A stretch of DNA of 15,216 bases. It comes from an uncultured Oscillospiraceae bacterium (GTDB lineage Bacteria > Bacillota > Clostridia > Oscillospirales > Oscillospiraceae). Below, one piece after another: positions 6,770-12,665 of this stretch. Each line of letters starts with the position of its first letter. The stretch's first letter is position 1. The translations under genes were made by a program, and so were the position numbers. Location: contig CAAERF010000347.1 of NCBI GenBank assembly GCA_900758315.1, positions 1 through 15,216 on the forward strand, given 5' to 3'. Below the pieces are notes generated by a model. The model made no database searches. It saw nothing but the letters and a program-made list of their open reading frames with translations, and had not been told where the DNA came from.

Positions 6770-7186
6770 ATGAAACGAATTTTGATCATTGATGGGCAGG
6801 GCGGCGGCATGGGCGCACAGCTTGCAAAGCTGCTGCTGCCTAAGTTGCCTGCGGATTGCGAGCTGCTGGCAGTGGGCACGAATGTGCTGGCAACCAGCGC
6901 CATGCTGAAGGCGGGTGCAGTGCGCGGTGCCACCGGGGAAAATGCGGTGATATATAACGCCGCCAGAGCCGATGTTATCCTTGGACCCATCGGTATCTTG
7001 ATGGCTAACGGCATTATGGGCGAGGTTTCTCCCAACATGTCGGTGGCGATTTCCGGCAGTGAGGCAGCCAAGGTTTTGATCCCGGCGTCCGGCTGCGGGA
7101 TCTTTGTGGCAGGCACGCAGGATTGCCGCCTTGACGAGTATCTGCAAAATGCCGTAGCACTTGCGCTGCGTGCGCTGGACGCATGA
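6770..7186 (+). CDS. DUF3842 family protein
   Basis: 138 aa, the normal length for this family of unknown function found in clostridia. It begins with a glycine-rich Rossmann-like strand and loop, RILIIDGQGGGMGAQL (residues 3-18). The conserved blocks ATSAMLKAGA and ADVILGPIGILMANGIMGE follow, and after them a C-terminal SGSEAAKVLIPASGCGI segment. No membrane segments or signal peptide. The fold suggests nucleotide or cofactor binding, but no reaction is known to me. The ATG at 6770 is used because an in-frame TAA lies directly upstream (6764-6766); the ribosome site is weak (GGGG about 9 nt upstream). The stop overlaps the next gene's ATG as ATGA, so the two are translationally coupled. Confidence 0.85.
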   Translation: MKRILIIDGQGGGMGAQLAKLLLPKLPADCELLAVGTNVLATSAMLKAGAVRGATGENAVIYNAARADVILGPIGILMANGIMGEVSPNMSVAISGSEAAKVLIPASGCGIFVAGTQDCRLDEYLQNAVALALRALDA

Positions 7187-7770
7187 CGCCGCTGGCAACA
7201 GCCGCCGCCCCGATCCTGCAGGCCGCACAGTTGGCCGCAGAAAACGGCCCGGCGCTGCTGGCCATTGACGGGCGTTGCGGCAGCGGCAAGTCTACACTGG
7301 CGGAATTTCTGGCGGGGCAGCTTGGCTGCCGGGTGGTGCATACCGATGATTTCTATCTGCCGCTTGCCGTGCGCTGCGCGAACTGGCAGCAGCAGCCCGG
7401 CGCGAATATGGATTTCATTCGGCTGCGAAACGAGGTTCTTCAGCCGCTTTTGCGCGGCGAAGCGGCGCTCTATAATGCATACAGCTGTGCGGCGGGAGCC
7501 TTCCTGCCGTCTAAGCTGTTTGCTGCCGCGCCACTGACGATTCTGGAGGGCAGCTACAGCCTGCATCCGGCGCTGCAGACTGACTTTGCGGTGCGTGTGT
7601 TTGTTACCTGCCCGCCCGATGTGCAGGCGGCGCGCCTGCGGGCGAGAGAGGGTATACGTTACACAAATTTTGTGCAGCGGTGGATCCCGCTGGAGGAAGG
7701 GTATTTTGCTGCCCATGATCCAGCCGCACGCTGCAATTTTGTACTGGACACGGCAGAGATTTTTGTGTAA
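7183..7770 (+). CDS. Uridine kinase-like P-loop protein
   Basis: 195 aa. A P-loop NTPase of the uridine kinase / phosphoribulokinase-like type, which would phosphorylate a small-molecule hydroxyl using ATP. The Walker A motif GRCGSGKST is at residues 30-38. The VVHTDDFYLP motif (51-60) is the acceptor-side segment typical of uridine kinase-like enzymes. LTILEGSYSLHP is the Walker B-like strand region, and the arginine-rich lid is around RLRAREGIRYTNF. It is shorter than canonical Udk (about 205-230 aa), and the substrate cannot be assigned. The start overlaps the DUF3842 stop by 4 bp (ATGA), indicating one operon. High G+C with GCG/CTG/GGC codons, unlike the rep region. Confidence 0.8.
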   Translation: MTPLATAAAPILQAAQLAAENGPALLAIDGRCGSGKSTLAEFLAGQLGCRVVHTDDFYLPLAVRCANWQQQPGANMDFIRLRNEVLQPLLRGEAALYNAYSCAAGAFLPSKLFAAAPLTILEGSYSLHPALQTDFAVRVFVTCPPDVQAARLRAREGIRYTNFVQRWIPLEEGYFAAHDPAARCNFVLDTAEIFV

Positions 7771-7912
7771 TATAGTAAGCGGACCTATGGCATAACTGCA
7801 TGGTTCCCGCTATAGCGGGCTTGAAGGATGCAGGAATGCCCTTATGAAAAAGCCAGGAAGGCAGTGCCCAGAAGGGTGCGCGGTTCAAACTTTTTGATAA
7901 GGGTGATATGTT
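7771..7912 (+). promoter_or_regulatory. Structured leader of the ECF S-component gene
   Basis: 142 nt between two co-oriented genes. It contains the perfect palindrome CCCGCTATAGCGGG, then GGATGCAGGAATGCCC, AAGCCAGGAAGGC and GTGCCC agaa GGGTGC stem candidates. ECF transporter genes are often under riboswitch control, but I do not recognise a known class: AAGCCAGGA resembles one piece of the cobalamin motif, and the rest does not fit. A two-codon frame ATG TTG TGA (7908-7916) overlaps the GTG start of the transporter gene. Confidence 0.35.
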
Positions 7913-8455
7913 GTGAAAAACCAGAATACAAAAAAATTAGCTTATGCAGCGCTGTTTTTGGCGCTGTGCCTCGTGCTGCCCATGCTGACGGGCCAGATTC
8001 CGCAAATTGGCAGCATGCTGCTCCCGATGCATATTCCGGTGCTTTTGTGCGGCCTTGTCTGCGGCTGGCAGTACGGTGCAGCGGTGGGCTTTGTTGCGCC
8101 GCTGCTGCGCTCGCTCCTGTTCGGGATGCCTCCGATGTATCCGGTGGCTATTGCGATGGCCTTTGAGCTGCTGACCTACGGCCTTGTTATCGGGCTGGTA
8201 TACCGCCGTATGGCTCAAAAGGGTGCGGCAGGGGTGTATGCAGCGCTGCTTACCGCCATGGTAGCAGGGCGGCTTGTCTGGGGCGTGGCTGAGGTCGTGC
8301 TGCTGGGCTTTGGCGGTAAGGCATTTACCGCCCAGGCATTCTTGGCGGGCGCACTGCTCAATGCCGTGCCGGGCATTATCGTGCAGCTGGTTCTGATCCC
8401 AGCTGTGATGGCGGCCCTGCAGAAGGCTGGAGCCGTTAAAGAATACGCCGAATAA
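7913..8455 (+). CDS. ECF transporter S component, probable vitamin uptake
   Basis: 180 aa, hydrophobic throughout with about six membrane segments, the size and topology of the substrate-binding S subunit of energy-coupling factor transporters (PF12822-like). It would partner a shared T subunit and two ATPases encoded elsewhere. The N-terminal KKLAYAALFLALCLVLP carries the AxxxAxxxA-like surface used to contact the T subunit. The block QIPQIGSMLLPMHIPVLLCG and the charged VYRRMAQK loop in mid-protein are typical of the pantothenate/folate-like subgroup, though the substrate cannot be read from sequence. The start is GTG with AAGGG about 9 nt upstream. A strong terminator lies 16 bp past the stop, marking the end of this operon. 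Confidence 0.85.
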   Translation: MKNQNTKKLAYAALFLALCLVLPMLTGQIPQIGSMLLPMHIPVLLCGLVCGWQYGAAVGFVAPLLRSLLFGMPPMYPVAIAMAFELLTYGLVIGLVYRRMAQKGAAGVYAALLTAMVAGRLVWGVAEVVLLGFGGKAFTAQAFLAGALLNAVPGIIVQLVLIPAVMAALQKAGAVKEYAE

Positions 8456-8470
8456 GGCCGTTTGCTGAGA

Positions 8471-8496
8471 GGCTGCGCAGGAAGCGCAGCCTTTTT
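8471..8496 (+). terminator. Terminator of the DUF3842-kinase-ECF operon
   Basis: GGCTGCGC (8471-8478), loop AGGAA, GCGCAGCC (8484-8491), then TTTTT. Perfect 8-bp GC-rich stem with a T-run on the plus strand. Confidence 0.9.
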
Positions 8497-8533
8497 GCTG
8501 TGTGCGGCTGTATTGCAGCTCACTTTGCACGAT

Positions 8534-8550
8534 ACAGCAACAGGAATCGC
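8534..8550 (+). repeat. 17-bp repeat, copy 5 (degenerate), opposite orientation
   Basis: ACAGCAACAGGAATCGC matches the reverse complement of copies 1-3 at 14 of 17. With the preceding T it shares 15 identical bases with copy 4 (TACAGCAACAGGAAT). It lies in the 84-bp gap between two terminators, outside any gene. Confidence 0.45.
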
Positions 8551-8580
8551 TCGCCCCATATTTTCGCAAATGAAAACAAA

Positions 8581-8624
8581 AAAGCTTGCAAGTACAGGCA
8601 TTTTAGCCTTATCTTGCAAGCTTT
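8581..8624 (-). terminator. Terminator of the DUF1848 gene
   Basis: Perfect 12-bp inverted repeat AAAGCTTGCAAG (8581-8592) / CTTGCAAGCTTT (8613-8624) around a 20-nt loop. On the minus strand it continues as a T-run (TTTTTTGTTTTC). It faces the terminator of the convergent ECF gene. Confidence 0.75.
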
Positions 8625-8667
8625 TGTTGTTGCAGCGGTGAAAGTGGCCGACAGTCACTGCCTGCTG

Positions 8668-9603
8668 CTAGAGGAGCTCAGCCATACTGATCTGATCGAC
8701 CAGCCAGCTTTCCTGTTTTGCCTCGTGGATCACATCACCCGGCTGGCTGTGCCCGACCAAAAAGGGTGAAGCGGGGTCGTGCATACGCATATTCTGCGCT
8801 ACAGTCACACGGCTGGCGTTGGCGTAGCAGTATAGGCAGCCGTGACCGCAGGTATTGTAGGCACCGATATCCGCCGTAAGGCAGCAGGCGCACTCCTTGC
8901 GGGCTGGCTTTTGCGGGGGCAGCCGTAGGGGACGGTGCAGCGCGGCCTCGAAAGTCCGTTGCGTCATGCAGCCGCTGCAATCGGCACCATAGCGGGCCAG
9001 CGCAGTGCCCTCGGCGCAGGGGCGTATCATCATGCCGTATTTTTTGCCGATTTCAACAAAAGCCTTTCCCAGCGTTTCGCGCTCCGTGTGCGGGACGCTT
9101 TTTACTTGCGGAAAATTCCGCCGAACCTTCTCGTAAAGGTCGATAAAGCTGATCACACAGGTCTTTGTATAGCCGGAAAGCACAGCTGCCATCTGCTCAA
9201 ATTCGGCGATATGTCGTACAGCGGTGTAGGTATCGGTAAGGAAAATGGGGTCATACCGCCATGCGATACAGTCAGGGCCGACAATTTTTGACAGCGTGAT
9301 AAAGTCCTGCAGAACCTGCGCTTTCGGCGGTACATGCGGCTCAATCTCCGGCCCGTAGGGGGTGATCGTGACAAACCAGTACTGCCCATAGGGGCGCAGC
9401 AGCTCCATGCGGGGGAGCATCGGTGCAGGATTTTTGGTGCAAAAGCCGATCAGGTCCACCACATCCGGGTTGATGGCATACCGCGTGACGGACTGCGGAT
9501 TATAAGGATTGCGCACCAGCACAAACCCTGCACGCAGGCGGTTGGCAAACCACGTGCTGTAAAAGCCGGGTATATCGGTGCGGAAACCTGTTTGCAAAAT
9601 CAT
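8668..9603 (-). CDS. DUF1848 family protein with C-terminal cysteine cluster
   Basis: 311 aa, full length for DUF1848 (PF08902-like), a family of unknown reaction. It opens with TDIPGFYSTWFANRLRAGFVLVRNP (from residue 9), whose latter part is characteristic. DLIGFCTKNPAPM, FVTITPYGPEIEPHVP and IAWRYDPI follow, a pattern suggesting a TIM-barrel-like core. The C-terminal part has C209/C212, C238, C240, C241 and CGHGCLYC at 252-259, a CxxxCxxC arrangement like a radical-SAM iron-sulfur motif but placed at the wrong end of the protein. Metal-cluster binding is inference. The ATG at 9603 has GGAGGG 6 nt upstream; an open frame extending to 9702 lacks such a site and was discarded. Single-gene unit with its own terminator. 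Confidence 0.85.
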   Translation of the reverse strand: MILQTGFRTDIPGFYSTWFANRLRAGFVLVRNPYNPQSVTRYAINPDVVDLIGFCTKNPAPMLPRMELLRPYGQYWFVTITPYGPEIEPHVPPKAQVLQDFITLSKIVGPDCIAWRYDPIFLTDTYTAVRHIAEFEQMAAVLSGYTKTCVISFIDLYEKVRRNFPQVKSVPHTERETLGKAFVEIGKKYGMMIRPCAEGTALARYGADCSGCMTQRTFEAALHRPLRLPPQKPARKECACCLTADIGAYNTCGHGCLYCYANASRVTVAQNMRMHDPASPFLVGHSQPGDVIHEAKQESWLVDQISMAELL

Positions 9604-9747
9604 AAAACGCCCTCCTGCTGGTGCAGCATGCAGCTTGCCGATTTTATACAAATTATAATACCATGCTGCAGAGCATTGCAAGGAGGCGGAGCGCCGCTGC
9701 AAAATTCTTCTTTTTAGCTGGTTCGTCTCTTAGTCCTCGATGGCTTT

Positions 9748-10522
9748 CTACCGGGCGTAGTGGGATAGAGTCTCTCCTATGGAGCTCTTGAACAGGCGGG
9801 TAGGGTACAACCGGGATACCTACCTCCTGTGCCGCCTGTGTGATCGTGTAGTTATGATACCGGAGCAGGTTCGCCGCAAACTGAATGCGGGTCAGGGTCA
9901 CATAGGCGGTCAGGTTGCTGTGCACTTCCCAGTGGAGCCGGTCGGACAGATAAGAGCGGCTTAGGTTGAAGCGGGCAGCCAGCGTGGAAAGGGTCAGGTC
10001 CTCCTTCACATGCAGGTTGATATAGTGGATGATATTGCGGATGACCACCGAATAGCCGACGGTAGAGTACCGCGCCACCCGGTTGCAATATTGCTGCAGC
10101 ATCTCGACCACAAGGGCCTGCTCTTGCTGCTCGGTGGTGATTTCACAGGCGGCGAGCAGATAATCGTTATAAAGGGTATCAAGGTAAAAGGCGTGCACCT
10201 CGGCCCACTCTGCCTCCTTGCGTAGCAGGGCATTCAGGGCAATGGCGCGGAAACGGACGGTGGTGGTCTTGGTATGACCCTTGCGCCCGGGTATGGTTAC
10301 GCCGCGAAAGCTCTGCAGCGCCTGCATCGCAAGCTCAGCATCACCGTGGTGGACGGCGTCCAGCAGATGATTTTCCAGCGCGTAGTGGTCCTCCAGCATC
10401 TGGATGCTGAGGACGGGCTTTTCCGGCAGCATACACTGCCTTGGCAGATCGGCAGATTCGGGGAAAAGATCTGTGTAGTTTACCCAGTGGGTGCGGAAGG
10501 TGCTGCAGTTCATCGGTGCCAA
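9748..10522 (-). pseudogene. AraC-family regulator, frameshifted and 5'-truncated
   Basis: The C-terminal DNA-binding domain is clear: HYINLHVKEDLTLSTLAARF followed by NLSRSYLSDRLHWEVHSN is the first helix-turn-helix, and LTRIQFAANLLRYHNYTITQ then AAQEVGIP starts the second. After VGIP the frame is lost near 9809-9814. Shifting by one base restores LYPTRLFKSSIGETLSHYAR then a stop at 9748, the expected ending (YFTRLFKxxxGxTPSxYR). Comparison with the usual spacing between VG and the YF-TRLFK block suggests about five bases are missing. The unshifted frame runs on to 9653 with junk. The 5' end is also suspect: only TTG or ATG codons without ribosome sites are available, and the N-terminal domain is shorter than in relatives with this effector half. 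It abuts a symporter remnant on the opposite strand. Confidence 0.7.
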
Positions 10523-10592
10523 ATTTTTCTACAATCTGGACAAAAAGACGCTGGCCCAGATGGAGACCGAGCTGAAGGAAAAGCGCGGCTGA
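10503..10592 (+). pseudogene. 3' remnant of a GPH-family (MelB-like) sugar symporter
   Basis: Plus-strand frame ending in FYNLDKKTLAQMETELKEK-R-G and TGA at 10590-10592. This is the characteristic cytoplasmic tail of glycoside-pentoside-hexuronide:cation symporters (FYxLDekt-xqMxxEL-xRR). Only about 26-30 codons remain out of about 450; the frame is closed by a stop just upstream (10476), and the 5' boundary is approximate. A strong terminator sits right after the stop, as expected for the true 3' end of the lost gene. The remnant overlaps the 5' end of the divergent AraC gene, so both lost their starts at this point. Family identity is from recall of the tail motif. Confidence 0.6.
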
Positions 10593-10609
10593 TTTACTGT
10601 AATAAGACA

Positions 10610-10655
10610 CGGGAGGTTTTTCCGGGGGTCTCCGGAAAAGCCTCCCGCGCTTTTT
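10610..10655 (+). terminator. Terminator left from the symporter gene
   Basis: CGGGAGGTTTTTCCGG (10610-10625) pairs with CCGGAAAAGCCTCCCG (10632-10647), 15 of 16 with one G-U, followed by CGC TTTTT. It lies 17 bp after the remnant's stop codon. Confidence 0.85.
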
Positions 10656-10687
10656 GCGGTGCGCCGAGAATGAGTGCCTCCTGCGTG

Positions 10688-10717
10688 TTGAAAAGCACAG
10701 CGGAAACATGGTACAAT
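10688..10717 (+). promoter_or_regulatory. Promoter of the DUF188 gene
   Basis: TTGAAA (10688-10693), 18-bp spacer, TACAAT (10712-10717). It lies just downstream of the terminator and about 50 bp before the gene start, with no intervening gene. Confidence 0.7.
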
Positions 10718-10765
10718 TATCAAACCAAAGCACAGTACGATGAGGGAAGGAGGGAGAATAAGAAC

Positions 10766-11248
10766 ATGACAATTTTGATCGATGCAGACGGCTGCCCAGT
10801 GGTCGATCTGACCCTGCGGAGCGCAGGGAAAAAAGGTGCGCCGGTTGTGATTCTGTGCGATACATCCCATCGTATCGAGCGGGAAGGGGCACAGACGCTG
10901 GTATTTGACAAAGGCGCTGACAGTGTGGATTTTGCACTCGTCAACCGGGTGAAGCCCGGGGACTTGGTTGTGACGCAGGATTACGGTCTGGCAAGTATGT
11001 GCTTGGCAAAATGCGCGCGGGTGCTGAACCAGAACGGTTTGGAATATACGGCGGATAATATAGATGCGCTGATGCTGCAGCGGCATGAAAACAAAAAGCT
11101 CCTTCGCGCCGGCAAGCATCCAAAGGGGGCTGCAAAACGCACAAAAGAGCAGGATATCCGGTTTTGCGATGCGCTGGAACGGATTTTAAGCGGCACATCC
11201 GGCAATCAGCAGACGGAATGTGAAAATGTGTCATTTGCAAGGCGATAA
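10766..11248 (+). CDS. YaiI/YqxD family (DUF188) protein
   Basis: 160 aa. A small PIN-like-domain protein family of unknown function, widespread in bacteria. The N-terminal signature ILIDADGCPVVDLTLRSA (residues 3-20) carries the conserved DADGCPV acidic motif. FDKGADSVDFALVNRVKPGD and LVVTQDYGLASMCLAKCARV follow; the conserved TQDY-LA pattern and paired aspartates suggest a metal site like that of PIN nucleases, though activity is not established. A basic C-terminal part (HENKKLLRAGKHPKGAAKRT) and a short low-similarity tail complete it. The ATG is preceded by GGAGGG at 10749-10754, 11 nt upstream. The frame stays open far to the left, but that extension covers the regulator scar and terminator and is not coding. 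Own promoter; no terminator seen. Confidence 0.88.
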   Translation: MTILIDADGCPVVDLTLRSAGKKGAPVVILCDTSHRIEREGAQTLVFDKGADSVDFALVNRVKPGDLVVTQDYGLASMCLAKCARVLNQNGLEYTADNIDALMLQRHENKKLLRAGKHPKGAAKRTKEQDIRFCDALERILSGTSGNQQTECENVSFARR

Positions 11249-11485
11249 AATGTACAATGTGCATTTTTTACAGGTGAATGGTAATTACAGAGCGTAGCTA
11301 TGTAAAAAAGCGCAAAGAAGAAATGTGCTTTTTGGGTGGATTTGTGCAGAAATGTACACTTTTCAGGGCGGCAAAACAGCACATTTTTGCCGATATTGCC
11401 GCTTGCTGCATGAAATGTGCGATTTGTCATAAAATAATACGATATATCGGCATAATTTACCTTTCGGAATGTGACATTTGGCACA
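11217..11485. repeat. Cluster of AATGTGC-like heptamers
   Basis: About nine copies of AATGTGC or AATGTAC/AATGTGA/AATGTGT at 11217, 11225, 11249, 11256, 11322, 11351, 11379 (inverted), 11414 and 11468 (several extended to AAATGTGCNTTTT). It starts in the last codons of the DUF188 gene and fills the first part of a 780-bp gap in which I see no gene. Could be a binding-site cluster or debris of an inserted repeat. Confidence 0.4.
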
Positions 11486-11660
11486 TGCTATGCGTAAAGA
11501 AGCTGCACACCGCCATAAAGAGCCTATGGGGGGAAAATATAGTTTAGCTGCAGAGAAATGGGATACGGTACGCGATTCCGGCACGGTAACGCTGCTTTGA
11601 GGTGGTTACAAAAGTTTATGCGGAATGCTCCGCACAGCAATGCATACTGGTTGGAAGCGC

Positions 11661-11734
11661 AATACAACAGATTCCTGGGCTTCAAAATACAACAATTTCC
11701 GGGAGACAAAAATGAACCCCGAAAATGTTGTATT
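11661..11734. repeat. AATACAACA direct and inverted repeat structure
   Basis: AATACAACAGATTCCTGGG (11661-11679) and AATACAACAATTTCCGGG (11686-11703) are direct repeats. CCCCGAAAATGTTGTATT (11717-11734) is an inverted partner of the second (16 of 18). The pair 11686-11734 makes a long stem with a 13-nt loop. No T-run follows, so it does not look like a terminator. Lies in the otherwise empty 11249-11929 gap. Confidence 0.5.
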
Positions 11735-11929
11735 CTGCGTATTGAAAACACAGGTGAATTGGACGCTTGTTCGATGCCTACTGGTCCGCAATAGCAAAAT
11801 AAGGATACAAATCAAAGCGTACAAAAGAAAGAAAAGCGTAAGCAACATATCCTTGCCCTGCAGAGAGAATGGATTCCGGTATTCTTCCGCTGAAAGAAAA
11901 ATAACAGGGCTAATTTTCCGGATTTTCCC

Positions 11930-11959
11930 TTGTGATTTGGTGGCGCGATAAACTATAAT
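11930..11959 (+). promoter_or_regulatory. Promoter of the LURP-one-related gene
   Basis: TTGTGA (11930-11935), 18-bp spacer, perfect TATAAT (11954-11959), about 70 bp before the gene start. Confidence 0.6.
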
Positions 11960-12027
11960 AAGCATAAGGCAAGCAAATGTGATGCCGGTAACAGATACTG
12001 CGCAGGCAAGTGAAAGGAAGAAACGCA

Positions 12028-12510
12028 ATGAAGATGCTTTTCAAGCAACGGATGTTCTCCTGGTTCGACAGCTATGATATTTACGATGAATATGGGAATA
12101 CCCTGTTTGTTGTCAAGGGGCAGCTTTCCTGGGGGCATTGCCTGAGAATCTTTGATGCGGCGGGCTGCCCGGTTGGCTGCGTCAAAGAAAAGATATTTAC
12201 ATGGATGCCCCAATTTGAACTCTACACAGGTGAGGATGATTATGTGGGGTGCCTGAGCCGAGAGCTGACGCTTTTCCGGCCCAGCTACCATATCGACTGC
12301 AATGGCTGGCGCGTTGAGGGCAGCTTTTGGGAATGGGACTATGACATCCTTGCTCCCAGCAGGCATACCGTGGCGCATATCGCCAAGGAGCTTTGGAATT
12401 GGACCGATACATACACCATTGAGGTTGCCGACCCAAGAGATGCCCTCTGCGCGCTGATGGTCGTGCTTGCGATCGATGCAGAGAAATGCTCGCGGAATAA
12501 CCATACCTGA
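12028..12510 (+). CDS. LURP-one-related (LOR) family protein
   Basis: 160 aa. It matches the LURP-one-related family (PF04525-like, YxjI in Bacillus), a small beta-barrel with a central helix, structurally related to tubby C-terminal domains; its biochemical role in bacteria is unknown. Typical features are the opening KQRMFSWFDSYDIYDEYGNTLF (from residue 6), the VVKGQLSWGHCLRIFDAAG strand pair, and the VEGSFWEWDYDI core. After that comes an ELWNWTDTYTIEVADPRDAL segment, then a C-terminal hydrophobic helix (LCALMVVLAID). No signal peptide. The ATG at 12028 has AAGGAAG 7 nt upstream; a GTG six codons earlier is in frame but overlaps the ribosome site. Single gene with its own promoter and terminator. 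Confidence 0.85.
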   Translation: MKMLFKQRMFSWFDSYDIYDEYGNTLFVVKGQLSWGHCLRIFDAAGCPVGCVKEKIFTWMPQFELYTGEDDYVGCLSRELTLFRPSYHIDCNGWRVEGSFWEWDYDILAPSRHTVAHIAKELWNWTDTYTIEVADPRDALCALMVVLAIDAEKCSRNNHT

Positions 12511-12529
12511 CAGGCTGCACACAAAAAAT

Positions 12530-12572
12530 ACTCCCTTATTCTGCTGCGCGCGCAGCAGGATAAGGGAGTTTT
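12530..12572 (+). terminator. Terminator of the LOR gene
   Basis: A 19-bp stem, ACTCCCTTATTCTGCTGCG (12530-12548) with its partner at 12551-12569, has one T-G wobble and only a two-base centre. TTTT follows on the plus strand and an A-run precedes it, so it may work both ways. Confidence 0.85.
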
Positions 12573-12611
12573 CTGGTTCGCGAAGCAGCACGCCGGTGTA
12601 TAAAGACTGTA

Positions 12612-12647
12612 CAGAAAAAGCAGCAGCCCACTGCGGGCTGCTGCTTT
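12612..12647 (-). terminator. Terminator after the GH94 fragment
   Basis: AAAGCAGCAGCCC (12617-12629), five-base loop, GGGCTGCTGCTTT (12635-12647). On the minus strand it runs into TTTTTCTG. It lies 18 bp past the stop of the GH94 fragment. Confidence 0.85.
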
Positions 12648-12665
12648 GCGGTAAAAGGCGGGCGG

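Noticed and set aside
6418..7716. 432-codon minus-strand frame across the inverted-repeat element, DUF3842 and kinase genes
   Set aside because: Antisense shadow of two clear GC-rich genes; its protein has no recognisable domain.
7790..7890. Cobalamin riboswitch before the ECF gene
   Set aside because: Only AAGCCAGGA resembles part of the motif. The conserved GGTGAAAATCC-like, CCGCAACTG-like and GCCACTG core pieces are absent.
9545..9562. CACGTG as a remnant canonical parS
   Set aside because: Only the central six bases match, inside the DUF1848 coding region, far from the TGTTTCACGTGAAACA consensus.
10274..10765. Long N-terminal extension of the DUF188 gene
   Set aside because: It would cross the AraC remnant, a strong terminator and the promoter. 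The family N terminus matches the ATG at 10766 with a good ribosome site.
11606..12028. Hydrophobic minus-strand frame in the 11249-11953 gap
   Set aside because: No ribosome site, no family, and it overlaps the inverted repeat and the LOR promoter.
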